Below the pieces are notes generated by a model that saw nothing but the letters and a program-made list of their open reading frames with translations, was not told the DNA's origin and did no database searches. The position numbers were made by a program, and so were the translations under genes. Shown here one piece after another: positions 1-7,950 of a DNA stretch of 11,394 nt. Origin of the DNA: Porogramme epimiltina (Eukaryota; Basidiomycota; Agaricomycetes; Polyporales; Polyporaceae); assembly GCA_900155495.1 (NCBI GenBank), contig FTLJ01001393.1, forward strand, positions 1 through 11,394, written 5' to 3'. Numbering within the stretch: the first letter of the stretch is position 1; every line of letters starts with the position of its first letter.

Positions 1-45
1 CGTCAAGTGTCCCCTCAGACCAAAACTTAAACATATCATTATTAG

Positions 46-919
46 GAAAGTGATCCTCATCCTCGAAGAGCTCGGGCTCAGCTATCAAGCCATCTACCTC
101 GACATCGACAAAGGCGAGCAGCGGAGCCCTGAACATCTCAAGAACAACCCGAATGGCCGCCTCCCCACGCTTATAGACCACAAGAACAACGACTTCGTCG
201 TCTGGTGAGCATTTTGACCACGAAACTCTGTCTGCGCATGAAACCTGGCCGAACTCTCTTCCAGGGAGTCTGCTGCAATCATCACGTACCTTGCCGACAA
301 GTACGATCCGCAGCGCAAACTCTCATTCGACACCCTAGAGGACCAGACGTCGCAGCTTCAATGGATGTTCTTTCACTCCTCTGGCCAAGGGTGCGTCGTC
401 TCAGCCTCCGTTGGGCCACCCGCTTGACCTGTTGCTGATTATCGCCTCCTTCCACTAGGGCGTACTTCGGGCAGGCCGTGTACTTCATGATCTACAGTGA
501 AGAGAAGATCCCGAGCGCGATCGAGCGGTACCAGCGCGAGATCGTGCGCGTCCTCGGTGTCCTCGAAAGCGTCTTATCAGCACGCCGCTGGCTCGTTGGA
601 GACAAGTGCAGCGTCGCGGACCTGAGCTTCGTCACGTGAGTTTTCTACTGTCTTCATTCGTCCCTGGCTATCATCCGACGCGCTTTGACGCGCCGATTCA
701 CAGGTGGAACCACCTCGCTGTGACCCGGCTCGTAAACGACTTTGAAGGGTTCGACTTCCCGAACGACTTCCCGCACGCATATAGGTGTGTTCGATCGCGA
801 ATTGTAGGCTTGAGCGAGCTTTGACGACGCATATACGATACAGGTGGCACCAAGAGATGGTCTCCCGGCCCGCCGTCCAAAAGATCTTCTCGGACTGGCA
901 AGCGACTATCAAGTATTAG
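46..919 (+). CDS. Ure2p-like glutathione S-transferase, 5' partial, five visible exons
   Basis: Exons 46-204, 265-390, 459-635, 704-784 and 844-919 join in one frame and give 205 residues ending at TAG 917-919. The first base (G) completes a codon from an exon upstream, probably beyond the window, so about 10-25 N-terminal residues are missing (family usually 215-240). Visible thioredoxin-fold parts are the helix KVILILEELGLSY, the loop NPNGRLPTL with the cis-proline, and WESAAI, where Glu-Ser normally binds the gamma-glutamyl part of glutathione. The C-terminal helical domain carries SVADLSF, the Ser-x-x-Asp N-capping box typical of GSTs. Family knowledge: cytosolic enzymes of the fungal Ure2p-like class conjugate glutathione to electrophiles or reduce peroxides, and in wood-decay fungi are linked to detoxifying plant extractives. 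The substrate cannot be read here. All four internal introns are 59-68 nt with GT...AG ends, three of them in the same phase. Confidence 0.93.
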
Positions 920-1742
920 CGTCATCCCCGCAGCGATCATCGAGGACCACCTTCGTGGGGCGCGAAACCTACAGCTCGTGGAGTGAGAAGCAGCATCACG
1001 TGCGGGGGCGGGCATACCAGGTTGGCTATGGGAGTTGTTCTTTAGCTTTTCCCATAGCTTCTACTAGTCGTCGCCCCAAATACTCTTATGAACGGAATGA
1101 CATATGCTACCACATAATAAGTGGCTTGGCAAGTTCAGGGAGTGCCATGTATGGTCGCGCCCTCTATTTATGACCGACGTGCCCTGGAAACCCACACGCC
1201 AACGAATACATAACGCCCACACTCACCACGCTGCGCCGCGCGTAGGGCTCTCCATCGCGTATCCGCGCGCTGGCGCATCAGCAACGAGTCCCAGCCATCC
1301 ACGCACCGAGTTTCTCTCGGACATCTCCCTGCCCGCGCGTAAGCGGTGCCCACATCTTCAGGGGACTCGCGCGAGGCGGCGCCCGTGCGCCCGCGCTTGC
1401 GCTCCCCGCGAACCCTGATGTTGAGGGCAGGTGCCGGCATAACGAGGGCAGCGGCGGCCTTAAGACCAGCGCGCGTGTCCGCTGTCGATCACGAACAAGG
1501 GCGCCCCGTGTGGAAGTAGGAAAGGCTGTCGAGGGCGCGGGCCACAGGCCTAGGTACGCTGTCGGGGCCTACGCGTGGACCTTTAAGCTGGCGTCCATAG
1601 TGGCACTCTCGGGACGCGAGCGTGACTCCGAAGAAGTACTAGTAGCTCACGGCGGTTGACGCATTGTGATATCAAATGTTACACGGCATTCGATTTTATG
1701 AAACGTAGCTATGTATCTACTATCTAAACTGGGTGCTAGCAG
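920..1742. other. Mostly non-coding stretch between the GST gene and the next plus-strand gene
   Basis: This stretch holds the 3' flank of the GST gene and about 800 bases without a convincing gene. A minus-strand ORF from ATG 1440 to 1168 encodes 90 Arg/Ala-rich residues starting MPAPALNIRV. Its first part has high third-position GC, and a donor-like GTGAGTGT follows codon CGT near 1235. No family is recognisable and no exon continues it clearly. The end, near 1721-1742, looks like an intron tail: a CTAAAC branch-type motif followed by GCTAGCAG just before 1743. Confidence 0.4.
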
Positions 1743-2340
1743 GTGCACTGCATGAGCCCCTACTCAGATCCGCTTCTCCGATGGGAAGCGAGTTTCGAAG
1801 GGCCAGGCTGCATCCACTCTTCGCGCATTTGAAACTGGAGCTCGTACCTATCCAATCGTCTCCATTCCTCCCTCCTTCGAATCCAAAGTTGGATCGATTT
1901 GACATCGAGGAAGAGCTTCGTGTGTGTCTTCGTGGACGTTGTCTCGTCCCTGTCGGAAGATGTGGGGACTGCCAGCTTTAGGCATGGCCGGTACTGTCCA
2001 TCTCCGAGTAACGCTCCAAGATCAGCCTTCGCCTCCCCGCGGACGAGTTCACCTCTACGTTCTACGGATACGGACCCCATGAAAAGTGCACCTGTCCTCG
2101 CGGCTTCGGTGTCGATCTCAGGGTGGTCTTCAGCCTCCCGGGGAAGACGGTAACGGTAAGGTGAAGACCGCGCGTAAGGCTTGTAGCGAAAGTCTCCAGA
2201 GACGCGCTTCGAGGACGTCCCCTTTCTCTGTCGTGGTCCGTATGGAGCCGCGGTGGAGGGCAGGCGTACCGATGCCGTACGCTCGTGGGCACGTCTGTGT
2301 GCCAAAGATCACAAATAAGGAACTGATTTACGCGAAATGA
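1743..2340 (+). CDS. Unrecognised multi-exon gene; 3' exons credible, 5' part unresolved
   Basis: No family is recognised. The strongest coding stretch is 2021-2155, which reads ISLRLPADEFTSTFYGYG and on to FSLPGKTVT with mostly G or C third positions. It ends at donor GTAAGG (2156); an alternative donor GTAACG lies at 2150. With the standard CAG acceptor at 2197-2199 the last exon is 2200-2340 and ends in PKITNKELIYAK. With the GAG acceptor two bases later it ends at TAA 2316-2318 as ARLCAKDHK. Upstream, an ATG at 1781 opens a run in the same frame as 2021 (MGSEFRRARLHPLFAHLKLE, on to DIEEELR). Two in-frame stops (1979 and 2009) would have to lie in an intron of about 99-102 nt beginning near 1922. 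A second frame from ATG 1752 is also coding-like, so the 5' structure is open. The gene converges on the minus-strand gene that ends at 2328. Confidence 0.38.
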
Positions 2341-3181
2341 GCCACGGAAGGATAGACGTACTCATATGCCGCTTTGCCTATCGCCTTCAACAAGTCCGGT
2401 TGCCTGTACCTCGCGCGAAGCTCCCTCTCCTCGCGCTCCTGCTTCTTCCTTTCCTGTCTCGCCCTGTAGTCCGCTTCGCGTCGCTTCCACAACTCTAATC
2501 GTGGATCCAACTGGTTGGGTGGCGGGGCTCCAAGGTCACTGTATAGTGCCGAATGCTGGGAGGATGAAGGCGTAGGGTTGGGCAGTAGGTATACCGTAAG
2601 TGGGTCCTCCCATGCGGGTTGAACGCGAGACGCGATCAGGTCTTGGTCAAGATTGAACACGGTCTTGACTACCTGTGGCGGAGGAGTGTCGGGCCTGGGT
2701 ACACCCCACGGTTCGTCTTCGAGAATTTCCTCCTCAAAATAGGCGTCATATTCCGGGTCTATGGCGTCTGAATATAGTAGAGTAGAGGTTTAGAGTAGAG
2801 CCCAAGTAGAATGAGGTCCTGCTTACCGCACAGCCGGTCCCCAGGGAGCGCGCGAGAGCTTCGGTCGCTCGATACTTCGTCAGAATACGCGTATTGATCT
2901 GACAGGGAATGGTGAGGAGGGTCGCAGGGACACGCGGGGTAAATGTGGTCAGCGCACCCCCACAAAGCGTGACGCCGAGAAAAGTGCTTACCACTGTATT
3001 CCGACTGCAAGCTAGGGGATTGGGAGATCGAGCGTTGGCTGTATGACAGAGACCTGAACCAGCCGTCTCGAGGCTGGGTGGCCGGTGGTATTGACATGTG
3101 AGAGGGCACACGGGATTCATTGCTTGGCTGCGTTCTGATTCCCCCGTTCCCTGACGAGCAGCGATCCACAGAGATAGACAT
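2328..3181 (-). CDS. Hypothetical protein of 233 residues, three exons, charged C-terminal helix
   Basis: Exons 3181-2992, 2898-2827 and 2767-2328 join in frame across introns of 93 and 59 nt, both starting GTAAGC and ending CAG. The Ser-rich N-terminus begins MSISVDRCSSGNGG. The middle is acidic (AIDPEYDAYFEEEILEDEPW). A strongly charged helix, probably a short coiled coil, follows near residues 172-210 (LDPRLELWKRREADYRARQE), and the C-terminus reads LLKAIGKAAYEYVYPSVAHF plus Ala. There is no signal peptide, membrane segment or family I recognise. An in-frame ATG at 3262 would add 27 residues. I prefer 3181 because a TATA-like AATATAAT at 3286-3279 would place transcription start near or past 3262, and the bases before 3181 are pyrimidine-rich as in many fungal leaders. 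Function unknown; the gene itself is well supported by splicing and codon pattern. Confidence 0.72.
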
Positions 3182-3278
3182 GATAGAAATGTGAAGGATA
3201 GGAGGTGGTCGTAGAGACGAGGATGGTGGTGGTCTGGCAGAGAGAGGGTTGAACGAACACATGTTTGGGAGATTCAGA

Positions 3279-3286
3279 TTATATTA
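3279..3286 (-). promoter_or_regulatory. TATA-like element upstream of the 3181-2328 gene
   Basis: The minus strand reads AATATAAT about 100 bases upstream of the preferred ATG at 3181 and only about 17 bases upstream of the alternative ATG at 3262. The position fits a start of transcription near 3250. This is a weak match in an AT-richer stretch and is inferred from spacing only. Confidence 0.3.
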
Positions 3287-3609
3287 TCTCTTCCACGAAG
3301 CGCCATTGTTCTTTGTCCTCATTCTGCGTTTGGAGATGCATGTGGTGAATGAGTCAATTCCCGGCGCTCATCCACATGTGATACACTACCGAACGCCTTT
3401 GTACACCTACAATGGGCTTTCTGAGCTCGAAACACTTTGACTGTTGTTCGTGAACCTGAATCCGATTCATTGCTCCGGGGTTTGAGAAAAACGCTCTGAG
3501 GACTCCGAATGTAACGTATACTACTACTACCAGGCGCCAGGGGAAAATGTTAACTGGATATACAATAGAAAGAAAGTTATGCGCACATACCACAAGATGG
3601 ACCCAAGAC
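3287..3609. other. Intergenic stretch between the 3181-2328 gene and the F-box gene
   Basis: No credible gene is visible here. It should hold the 3' untranslated region of the F-box gene, which is transcribed toward it and stops at 3610, and the upstream promoter of the next minus-strand gene. A short ACTACTACTAC run lies near 3520-3530. Open frames here have no coding character. Confidence 0.5.
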
Positions 3610-5281
3610 CTATACCCTTTTCCAGTAATCCTCGCCCAGCACCTCTCCTTCGACCGGAGACACACCATTCCCTGTTGTGTTCAGCCGTACCATCGTGTCT
3701 GGTACACCCATGTCCCCATATACCACGCGATCGATCCACGGTGTCCACCGGCGGAGCACGTCGAACGCGACCTCTTCGAAAAGGACGCGCATCTGGTCCG
3801 GGTCCCCCGGGTCTACGAGCGTGCCCCACGCCTCCTCTTCCAACACCCACGCAACAGTAAGACTCGGCATGTCAGCGCGGGCCGCGCCATATCCCAATCT
3901 ACCCTTCTGCTGCCATTGGATGGGGAGAGGCACAAAATCGGGCTGGAGAATAGGCGCGCCGTTAGCACCCTATGTGCGCGCACACCCCACACAGAGGAAG
4001 CGTACGCACCTCGAACATGTGCATCTGCACGTAGCGCAGGCGCGGGAACTGCGCGCGCACGTCCTGCGGGCCCCACGCCGCACGCGGGCTCCCTGCGAGG
4101 TCCGGGAGGCGCTCGAGCGCGCCGAGGCGCAGGCTGACGAGCTGCGCGCCGAGCAGCGCCGCGACGCGCGCGAGCGTGCCCGGGGCGTACGCGTGCACGT
4201 GGAGGTGCGTCAGCGCGTGCGAGGAGTGCGTCGATGACGGCCAGCGGAAGAGCTCGAGCGCGCGCGGGGTGCAGCTGAGCGCGCGCAGGGCGGGGAGGCG
4301 CACGCGGCCGCTGGAGGGGGGCGGCGAGGGCTCCTCGGGGGGCGCGCACCAGGGGAGGACGGTCGCGCCGTGCGAGCGGGGTGAGGTTGCCCCCGAGCCG
4401 GAGCCTGTGGGCGCGTCTGAGGTGATGGCGAGGTCGCGGAGGGCGGGGTGCGAGGCGAGAAATGCCATCACGTCCGCCCACCACGACATTGAAGTGGAGA
4501 AAGCCTTCAGGCGCAGGAGTGGCGCTCTGAGAAGGCCTACGCGAAGACACGCCTGCACCATACCTTCATTTTGGATATAAATTGCGAGCGTGCGGACGTT
4601 CGGGAGCTCGCGAAGCGCGATCGCGAAGTTTGCAGCGACTTGGAAATCCCGGCTTGCGGTGCATCGGATGGTGAGCGTTCGTATGGCAAAACGCATGGAG
4701 CGTGAGGCGGACATGTTGCGGATGAAATGTCGGATAGGGTCGAAAGAGTTGAGTGTGACGGTGCCGTGCATGCGTACGAGAGCAGCATGTTGCTCGATCG
4801 CGTCTTGCGCTACGTCGAGAATGCCCCTGCACACGTATGCCAGTGCATAAATGTCGTAGCCATCTTGAAGATATTTGAATACTAGGGCCCATAACTCGAA
4901 CGGAAGCCTCATAGGAGAATACGCCGGAGGTGAAGGAAGAGGTTTAGCTGCGTTCCCAGCTTCTAATGTCCTCTTTTATAAGTACTCATACACCATCGTC
5001 AACACAAACTCACCAGATGGAGTGGGCACGCTCGTAGGCGAAAGGCAGGAGATGTGGAATATCGGCGCCTCAGAGCCGGCCTCCGGCGACATAGGCATCA
5101 TCTCCCATGTTACTGCACACAGAAGCCACCATGAGAGCATACCCCTAACGTACAGACAACGACACTCACCTTTCTCTGCTGAGTTCCGTCTGAAGTTGTA
5201 CGTCACACTCAGCTTCCTCCGGTGCGTGCGTTTCGGCTCATCGGGGGTACCAGACGCCCGTCTTTGGACCTTCTTGAACAT
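3610..5281 (-). CDS. F-box protein with leucine-rich-like C-terminal region, about 498 residues, four exons
   Basis: Exons 5281-5170, 5112-5014, 4962-4010 and 3942-3610 join in frame across introns of 57, 51 and 67 nt with GT...AG ends. Near residues 88-135 the protein has a classic F-box (LPFELWALVFKYL, then ALAYVCRGILDVA). The rest shows spaced hydrophobic strands such as LRDLAI, LTHLHV, LVSLRL and FPRLRYVQM, resembling degenerate leucine-rich repeats. The C-terminal 110 residues (LGYGAARADMPSLTVAWV) give no family match. Family knowledge: the F-box binds Skp1 and the C-terminal part selects substrates for an SCF ubiquitin ligase; the substrate is unknown. The N-terminal 70 residues are basic and Ser/Pro-rich, and a linker KPLPSPPAYSP leads into the F-box. 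That extension depends on the 5013-4963 intron. Without it translation could begin at ATG 4912 and give 411 residues. Codons in the middle of exon 3 are extremely GC-rich. Confidence 0.85.
4973..4980 (-). promoter_or_regulatory. TATA-box sequence inside the predicted second intron of the F-box gene
   Basis: The minus strand reads TATAAAAG 61 bases upstream of the ATG at 4912, the perfect form and a reasonable distance for a fungal core promoter. In the preferred model it lies within intron 5013-4963. If that intron is real the box may be coincidental or may drive an internal, N-terminally shortened F-box transcript. Confidence 0.3.
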
Positions 5282-5886
5282 GCCGGATGTTCACGTCCTC
5301 GGCAACGCAAGCAGCGCAATGTCGGTTAAACGAGTGAAGTAGTACAGGTATCGAGATACCGTTGTGAAGGTGGTCGTGGAGAGGAAGTGGGGGGCATTCC
5401 TGCGGGGCGTCGCGGGGTCATAGTTGGCGGGGCCGCATAGCCAAGGTCAACCGCCACTTCCAAAACTGCGTGACCGAGATGGGAAACCTGTGGCCCTAGA
5501 GCATCGCTACAACATGAAAGATGATCGTTGGTAGGAACTGGGCCAGGCGTGAGCCAGAGCGAACCAGCGCTGGGCGATACTGAACGTGTGAAAGAATGGG
5601 GAGGTTGAGTTTGATGACGACGCGCAGCGTGGCAGGACGGTCCAAATGCGTACTCACCACGAACTCTAACGCCGGCGAAGCCATTCTCATCCTGCACTTC
5701 GGCGCAAGGGTCGCTCATTGAGTGTGGCCTTCTGTGGGAGGTCATATGTTGACCGCCAAAACGCTATCCCGAAGCCTTGAACATGTCTATTCTTATTCGT
5801 GGTACATTATAGGAGTTCGATCTCTAAAGATACAACAAAGTTCGATGTCAGATTGAAAGATTTCGTCCGGAGGGTGACGACGCACA
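5282..5886. other. Unresolved region with coding-like stretches on both strands
   Basis: On the minus strand an ORF from ATG 5745 to 5326 (139 residues; a second in-frame ATG begins MSDPCAEVQDENGFAGVRV) is cut by an intron-like segment starting GTGAGTACGC and ending CACGTTCAG. Another frame across the same segment is open too (ATG 5690, ending at 5496). A third minus-strand frame near 5430-5290 reads HFLSTTTFTTVSRYLYYF with good codon use. The plus strand also has plausible pieces near 5345-5420 and 5430-5530 (KLRDRDGKPVALEHRYNM). I could not join any of these into one consistent model and recognise no family. It may be a small gene, the promoter of the F-box gene, or both. Confidence 0.25.
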
Positions 5887-6855
5887 CTACCCATCCCGGC
5901 GTGCCGTGCAGACCCAAGATTCGCACCGCCCGTCAATGCGATCCTGCGGAGACAGCACAATGCCGCGTCCGCACAGGGTGGCGCGGCGGAGGGAACGCCC
6001 CGTTGCAAACAGAGTTGCGAGCCACACCATGGTCACGCACTGGAATTACGCACCTGCCGAACCCAGACACGCCTCGCATCCGGAAGGGACACGTCGCCGC
6101 CGTCATCGAAAACAATGGGCTCGGAGATGACGCCTTCTCCCGCACTGTCGTGTCCCCACACGTCAGGCGCGCTCCGCGCTGCGACGTCCACAGCCCGCCG
6201 ACGGGGGTGCGAGTGGCCTCGGATGTCCGTCCCGAGTGCGGGCACCGCGCGCGCACGGGATAAATGTCGGACGCGCGCGCGCCCCGACCCGGAGAAGCCG
6301 CGGGCTCGCGCGTGCGCGGGCTGACGTCCGGGGGCAGTTGCGCTGGGAAGGAGAACGCGGCGCGTGCGCCTTCGCACCCCGAAGGAACCCGCCCGGCTAG
6401 CGAGCTGTGTCGTCTGAATAGAGAGCAATTAGCGTTGGCGTGCAGGCAGAAGCGTCGCGCGCACCTGCTGGAGGCTTCTGTCCCGTATGCGCCGCGTGCT
6501 CCTCCCAGCGCAGAAGAGGCCGTCGCTGCTTGGGCTCGCAGGGTGGCCCGCGCCGCTCGGTGGTCGACCAATGTGCGCGCGGCGGAGGAAGTTGATGGCG
6601 CCATACGAACGCGGGCGACACTCGCCCACGTCATCGCGCGCGCACACGAGAAGATACGCGATGGTCGCACGAAGCGTGGCGTCGGGCTTTCCTGTTTGCA
6701 GGAAAGTTTCTCAGTAGGCGCGAAGGCGGCGGGAGAGAAGCGCGCGAAGGCTCACCATTGTTAGACTCGTACTCACGTCCAGATATCGCGACTGATGGGC
6801 CACCGTGGCCCTTTTGCGAGCGGAAAGAAGCACCAACGCCAGGCTCGCGGTGCAT
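5887..6855 (-). CDS. Possible Arg/Ala-rich hypothetical protein, four-exon model
   Basis: Segments 6855-6777, 6691-6465, 6413-6054 and 5943-5887 are all open and connect in consistent phase across introns of 85, 51 and 110 nt. Their ends are good: GTGAGTAC with an internal CTAAC branch-type motif and an AACAG end, GTGCGC...TTCAG, and GTGCGT...CGCAG. The product would be 240 residues and end at TAG 5889-5887. Stretches with protein-like character are KPDATLRATIAYLLVCARDD and EGVISEPIVFDDGGDVSLPD. The middle is a basic, low-complexity Arg/Ala/Pro region, so chance openness in GC-rich DNA is a real alternative. The ATG at 6855 is only a convenient start; the frame is open upstream to ATG 7068 and further exons may exist. 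No known domain is seen. Confidence 0.33.
6687..6706. repeat. Perfect 8-bp inverted repeat with 4-base loop
   Basis: CTTTCCTG and CAGGAAAG flank the loop TTTG. The left arm covers the acceptor end of the predicted 6776-6692 intron on the minus strand. The plus strand carries a similar TTTGCAG acceptor-like string by symmetry. It could form a small hairpin in RNA from either strand. Confidence 0.7.
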
Positions 6856-6896
6856 CTGCACAATACCTCCGTGCGCGCCCCATCGACCCAGCACAC

Positions 6897-7099
6897 CTAA
6901 TCCCTCCCCAACCGACCCACGCACGACGGCGACCCTTTCGTGCATGGAAGGACATCCTACCAGGTCTATCCCCGCCCCGCGAGAGGATGACGAAAGCCGT
7001 GACCACCCGCCGTCCACATGTGCGCGATGTCTCCCGCCGCCGCCGCCCAAACTGCCTACCGAACGCACCTCCTAATCTGTCCCCAACCGACCCACGCAC
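6897..7099. repeat. Pair of 29-bp direct repeats 174 bp apart
   Basis: Copies at 6897-6925 and 7071-7099 match at 27 of 29 positions: CCTAATC, then two differing bases, then TCCCCAACCGACCCACGCAC. The bases beyond the second copy retain only scattered similarity, so this is a short or decayed duplication. On the minus strand each copy begins GTGCGTGGG and ends ATTAGG, which resembles intron ends, but each unit is too short to be an intron. Confidence 0.75.
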
Positions 7100-7436
7100 A
7101 GCGACACCGAGCCACGAATGCCCGCCCCGCCCAACCGCCGGCCCAGCCCACGTAAACGTACCCCTATACGTCCTCGTCGCACGTGCACGCCCGCCCTCCA
7201 CGCCCCAGCGCACCGATCCCCGCGAGCACCCCTGGAGGCACGTCTCGCCTCTCACAGCCTGCTTCTCAAGCAAGAACAGGGTCTCCCGGAACGTGCCGTG
7301 CTGCATATACGCACCTGCCACGGCCGCGCTCAATCGCCCCTCCCCACGCACATCTCGGGACGCGCGACGCTTCGAGCGGCGGCGTTTGTCGTCGCCTCTG
7401 CACTGGTGCGCGCGGTGTCCGGCGCTCGGTGTTCAT

Positions 7437-7503
7437 CGTCCAACGAGCGGGGGCTGCGGTGTTCGGTGTTCGGCGTTGGACGCTCGGCACTCGGCACTCG
7501 GCG
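7437..7503. repeat. 7-bp minisatellite with a 9-bp inverted repeat
   Basis: Two copies of GGTGTTC (7458-7471) and a diverged third unit are followed by three copies of CTCGGCA/G (7483-7503). CGTCCAACG at 7437-7445 is the exact reverse complement of CGTTGGACG at 7474-7482. The seven-base period shifts the reading frame each unit, which argues against this block being constrained protein-coding sequence. Confidence 0.7.
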
Positions 7504-7504
7504 T

Positions 7505-7948
7505 TCAACATTGAGTGCTCGGGGACTGCTGGGGGCGGCGATAGGCCCGTTGGATGGCGTGCCGGGACCGCGCTCGGGTGACGATTAGGCTCTCCGCGCG
7601 CGGCGAGCAAGCACAGCGTTGGCGCGGGGACCTGGCGCTGTCAGCGTCCTGGCAGCCCGGGGCGGCGACGTCCACGGCGAACGCCCGCGAGATGACGAAC
7701 CGCGTAGAGTGAATAGAGCGGGCTGCCAGCGGGCGCGCGGGCGGGCGTGATGACGGTGGGAAGGAAGACGCACCCAAGCTCCGCGCCGCGTCCCGGAGAA
7801 ATCTCGGACGCGCGCTGTCTCTGCCAACGGCGGACTTCTTGCTTACGGGCGCACACAGCGCGCGGGACTGTCTTCCGTCTACCAATCGCTGCAATTTCAG
7901 CATCGGAAGTTCGCCATCACCGACTCGCGTGTGTGCGCGCACACACAC
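7505..7948 (-). CDS. Weak ORF, Arg-rich, possible first exon of a minus-strand gene
   Basis: The frame is open from ATG 7948 through an internal ATG at 7903 (MLKLQRLVDGRQSRALCAPV) to a stop at 7505, 147 residues in all. The part reading STRFVISRAFAVDVAAPGCQ has high third-position GC. No domain is recognisable, and another frame over 7827-7585 is equally open. The basic N-terminus could suggest mitochondrial targeting, but that is speculative. A TATA-like GTATTGTATAC lies near 7964-7974, just upstream of the first ATG. Chance openness in GC-rich DNA is a serious alternative. Confidence 0.2.
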   Translation of the reverse strand: MCVRAHTRVGDGELPMLKLQRLVDGRQSRALCAPVSKKSAVGRDSARPRFLRDAARSLGASSFPPSSRPPARPLAARSIHSTRFVISRAFAVDVAAPGCQDADSARSPRQRCACSPRAESLIVTRARSRHAIQRAYRRPQQSPSTQC

Positions 7949-7950
7949 GT
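7926..7950. repeat. 25-bp alternating purine-pyrimidine tract with an 18-bp palindrome
   Basis: Bases 7926-7950 alternate strictly between pyrimidine and purine (CGCGTGTGTGCGCGCACACA and five more). Bases 7929-7946 are a perfect palindrome, GTGTGTGCG followed by CGCACACAC. Such sequence favours Z-DNA or a cruciform under supercoiling. It sits beside the TATA-like sequence near 7964-7974. Confidence 0.8.

Larger units (their letters stand above)
6856..7504. other. GC-rich stretch with one exon-like fragment on the minus strand
   Basis: Long frames are open on both strands (for example plus 6795-7514), as expected in GC-rich DNA. The only piece with convincing coding character is minus 7315-7256, which reads GAYMQHGTFRETLFLLEKQA after an acceptor-like GTGGCAG and before a donor-like GTGAGA at 7255. 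It may be an exon of the same gene as the 6855-5887 chain, but I cannot find a normal-sized intron that connects them. Confidence 0.25.

Noticed and set aside
3547..4237. Plus-strand ORFs of 196 and 186 residues
   Set aside because: They lie antisense to the last exons of the F-box gene, where the minus-strand reading is domain-supported.
3813..4550. 245-residue minus-strand ORF in another frame of the F-box exon
   Set aside because: It is a run of Arg/Ala/Pro produced by frame shift of a GC-rich exon. The F-box frame is continuous over the same bases.
4875..5342. 155-residue plus-strand ORF
   Set aside because: It is antisense to the first exons of the F-box gene, whose introns and frame continuity are better supported.
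5933..6670. 245-residue minus-strand ORF
   Set aside because: The competing frame with spliced introns has better codon character in several parts (for example EGVISEPIVFDDGG) and proper splice ends. This long frame crosses the predicted introns.
6795..7514. 239-residue plus-strand ORF
   Set aside because: It is Arg/Pro/Ala-rich, runs through the direct repeats and the 7-bp minisatellite, and has no domain. Open frames this long are expected in such GC-rich sequence.
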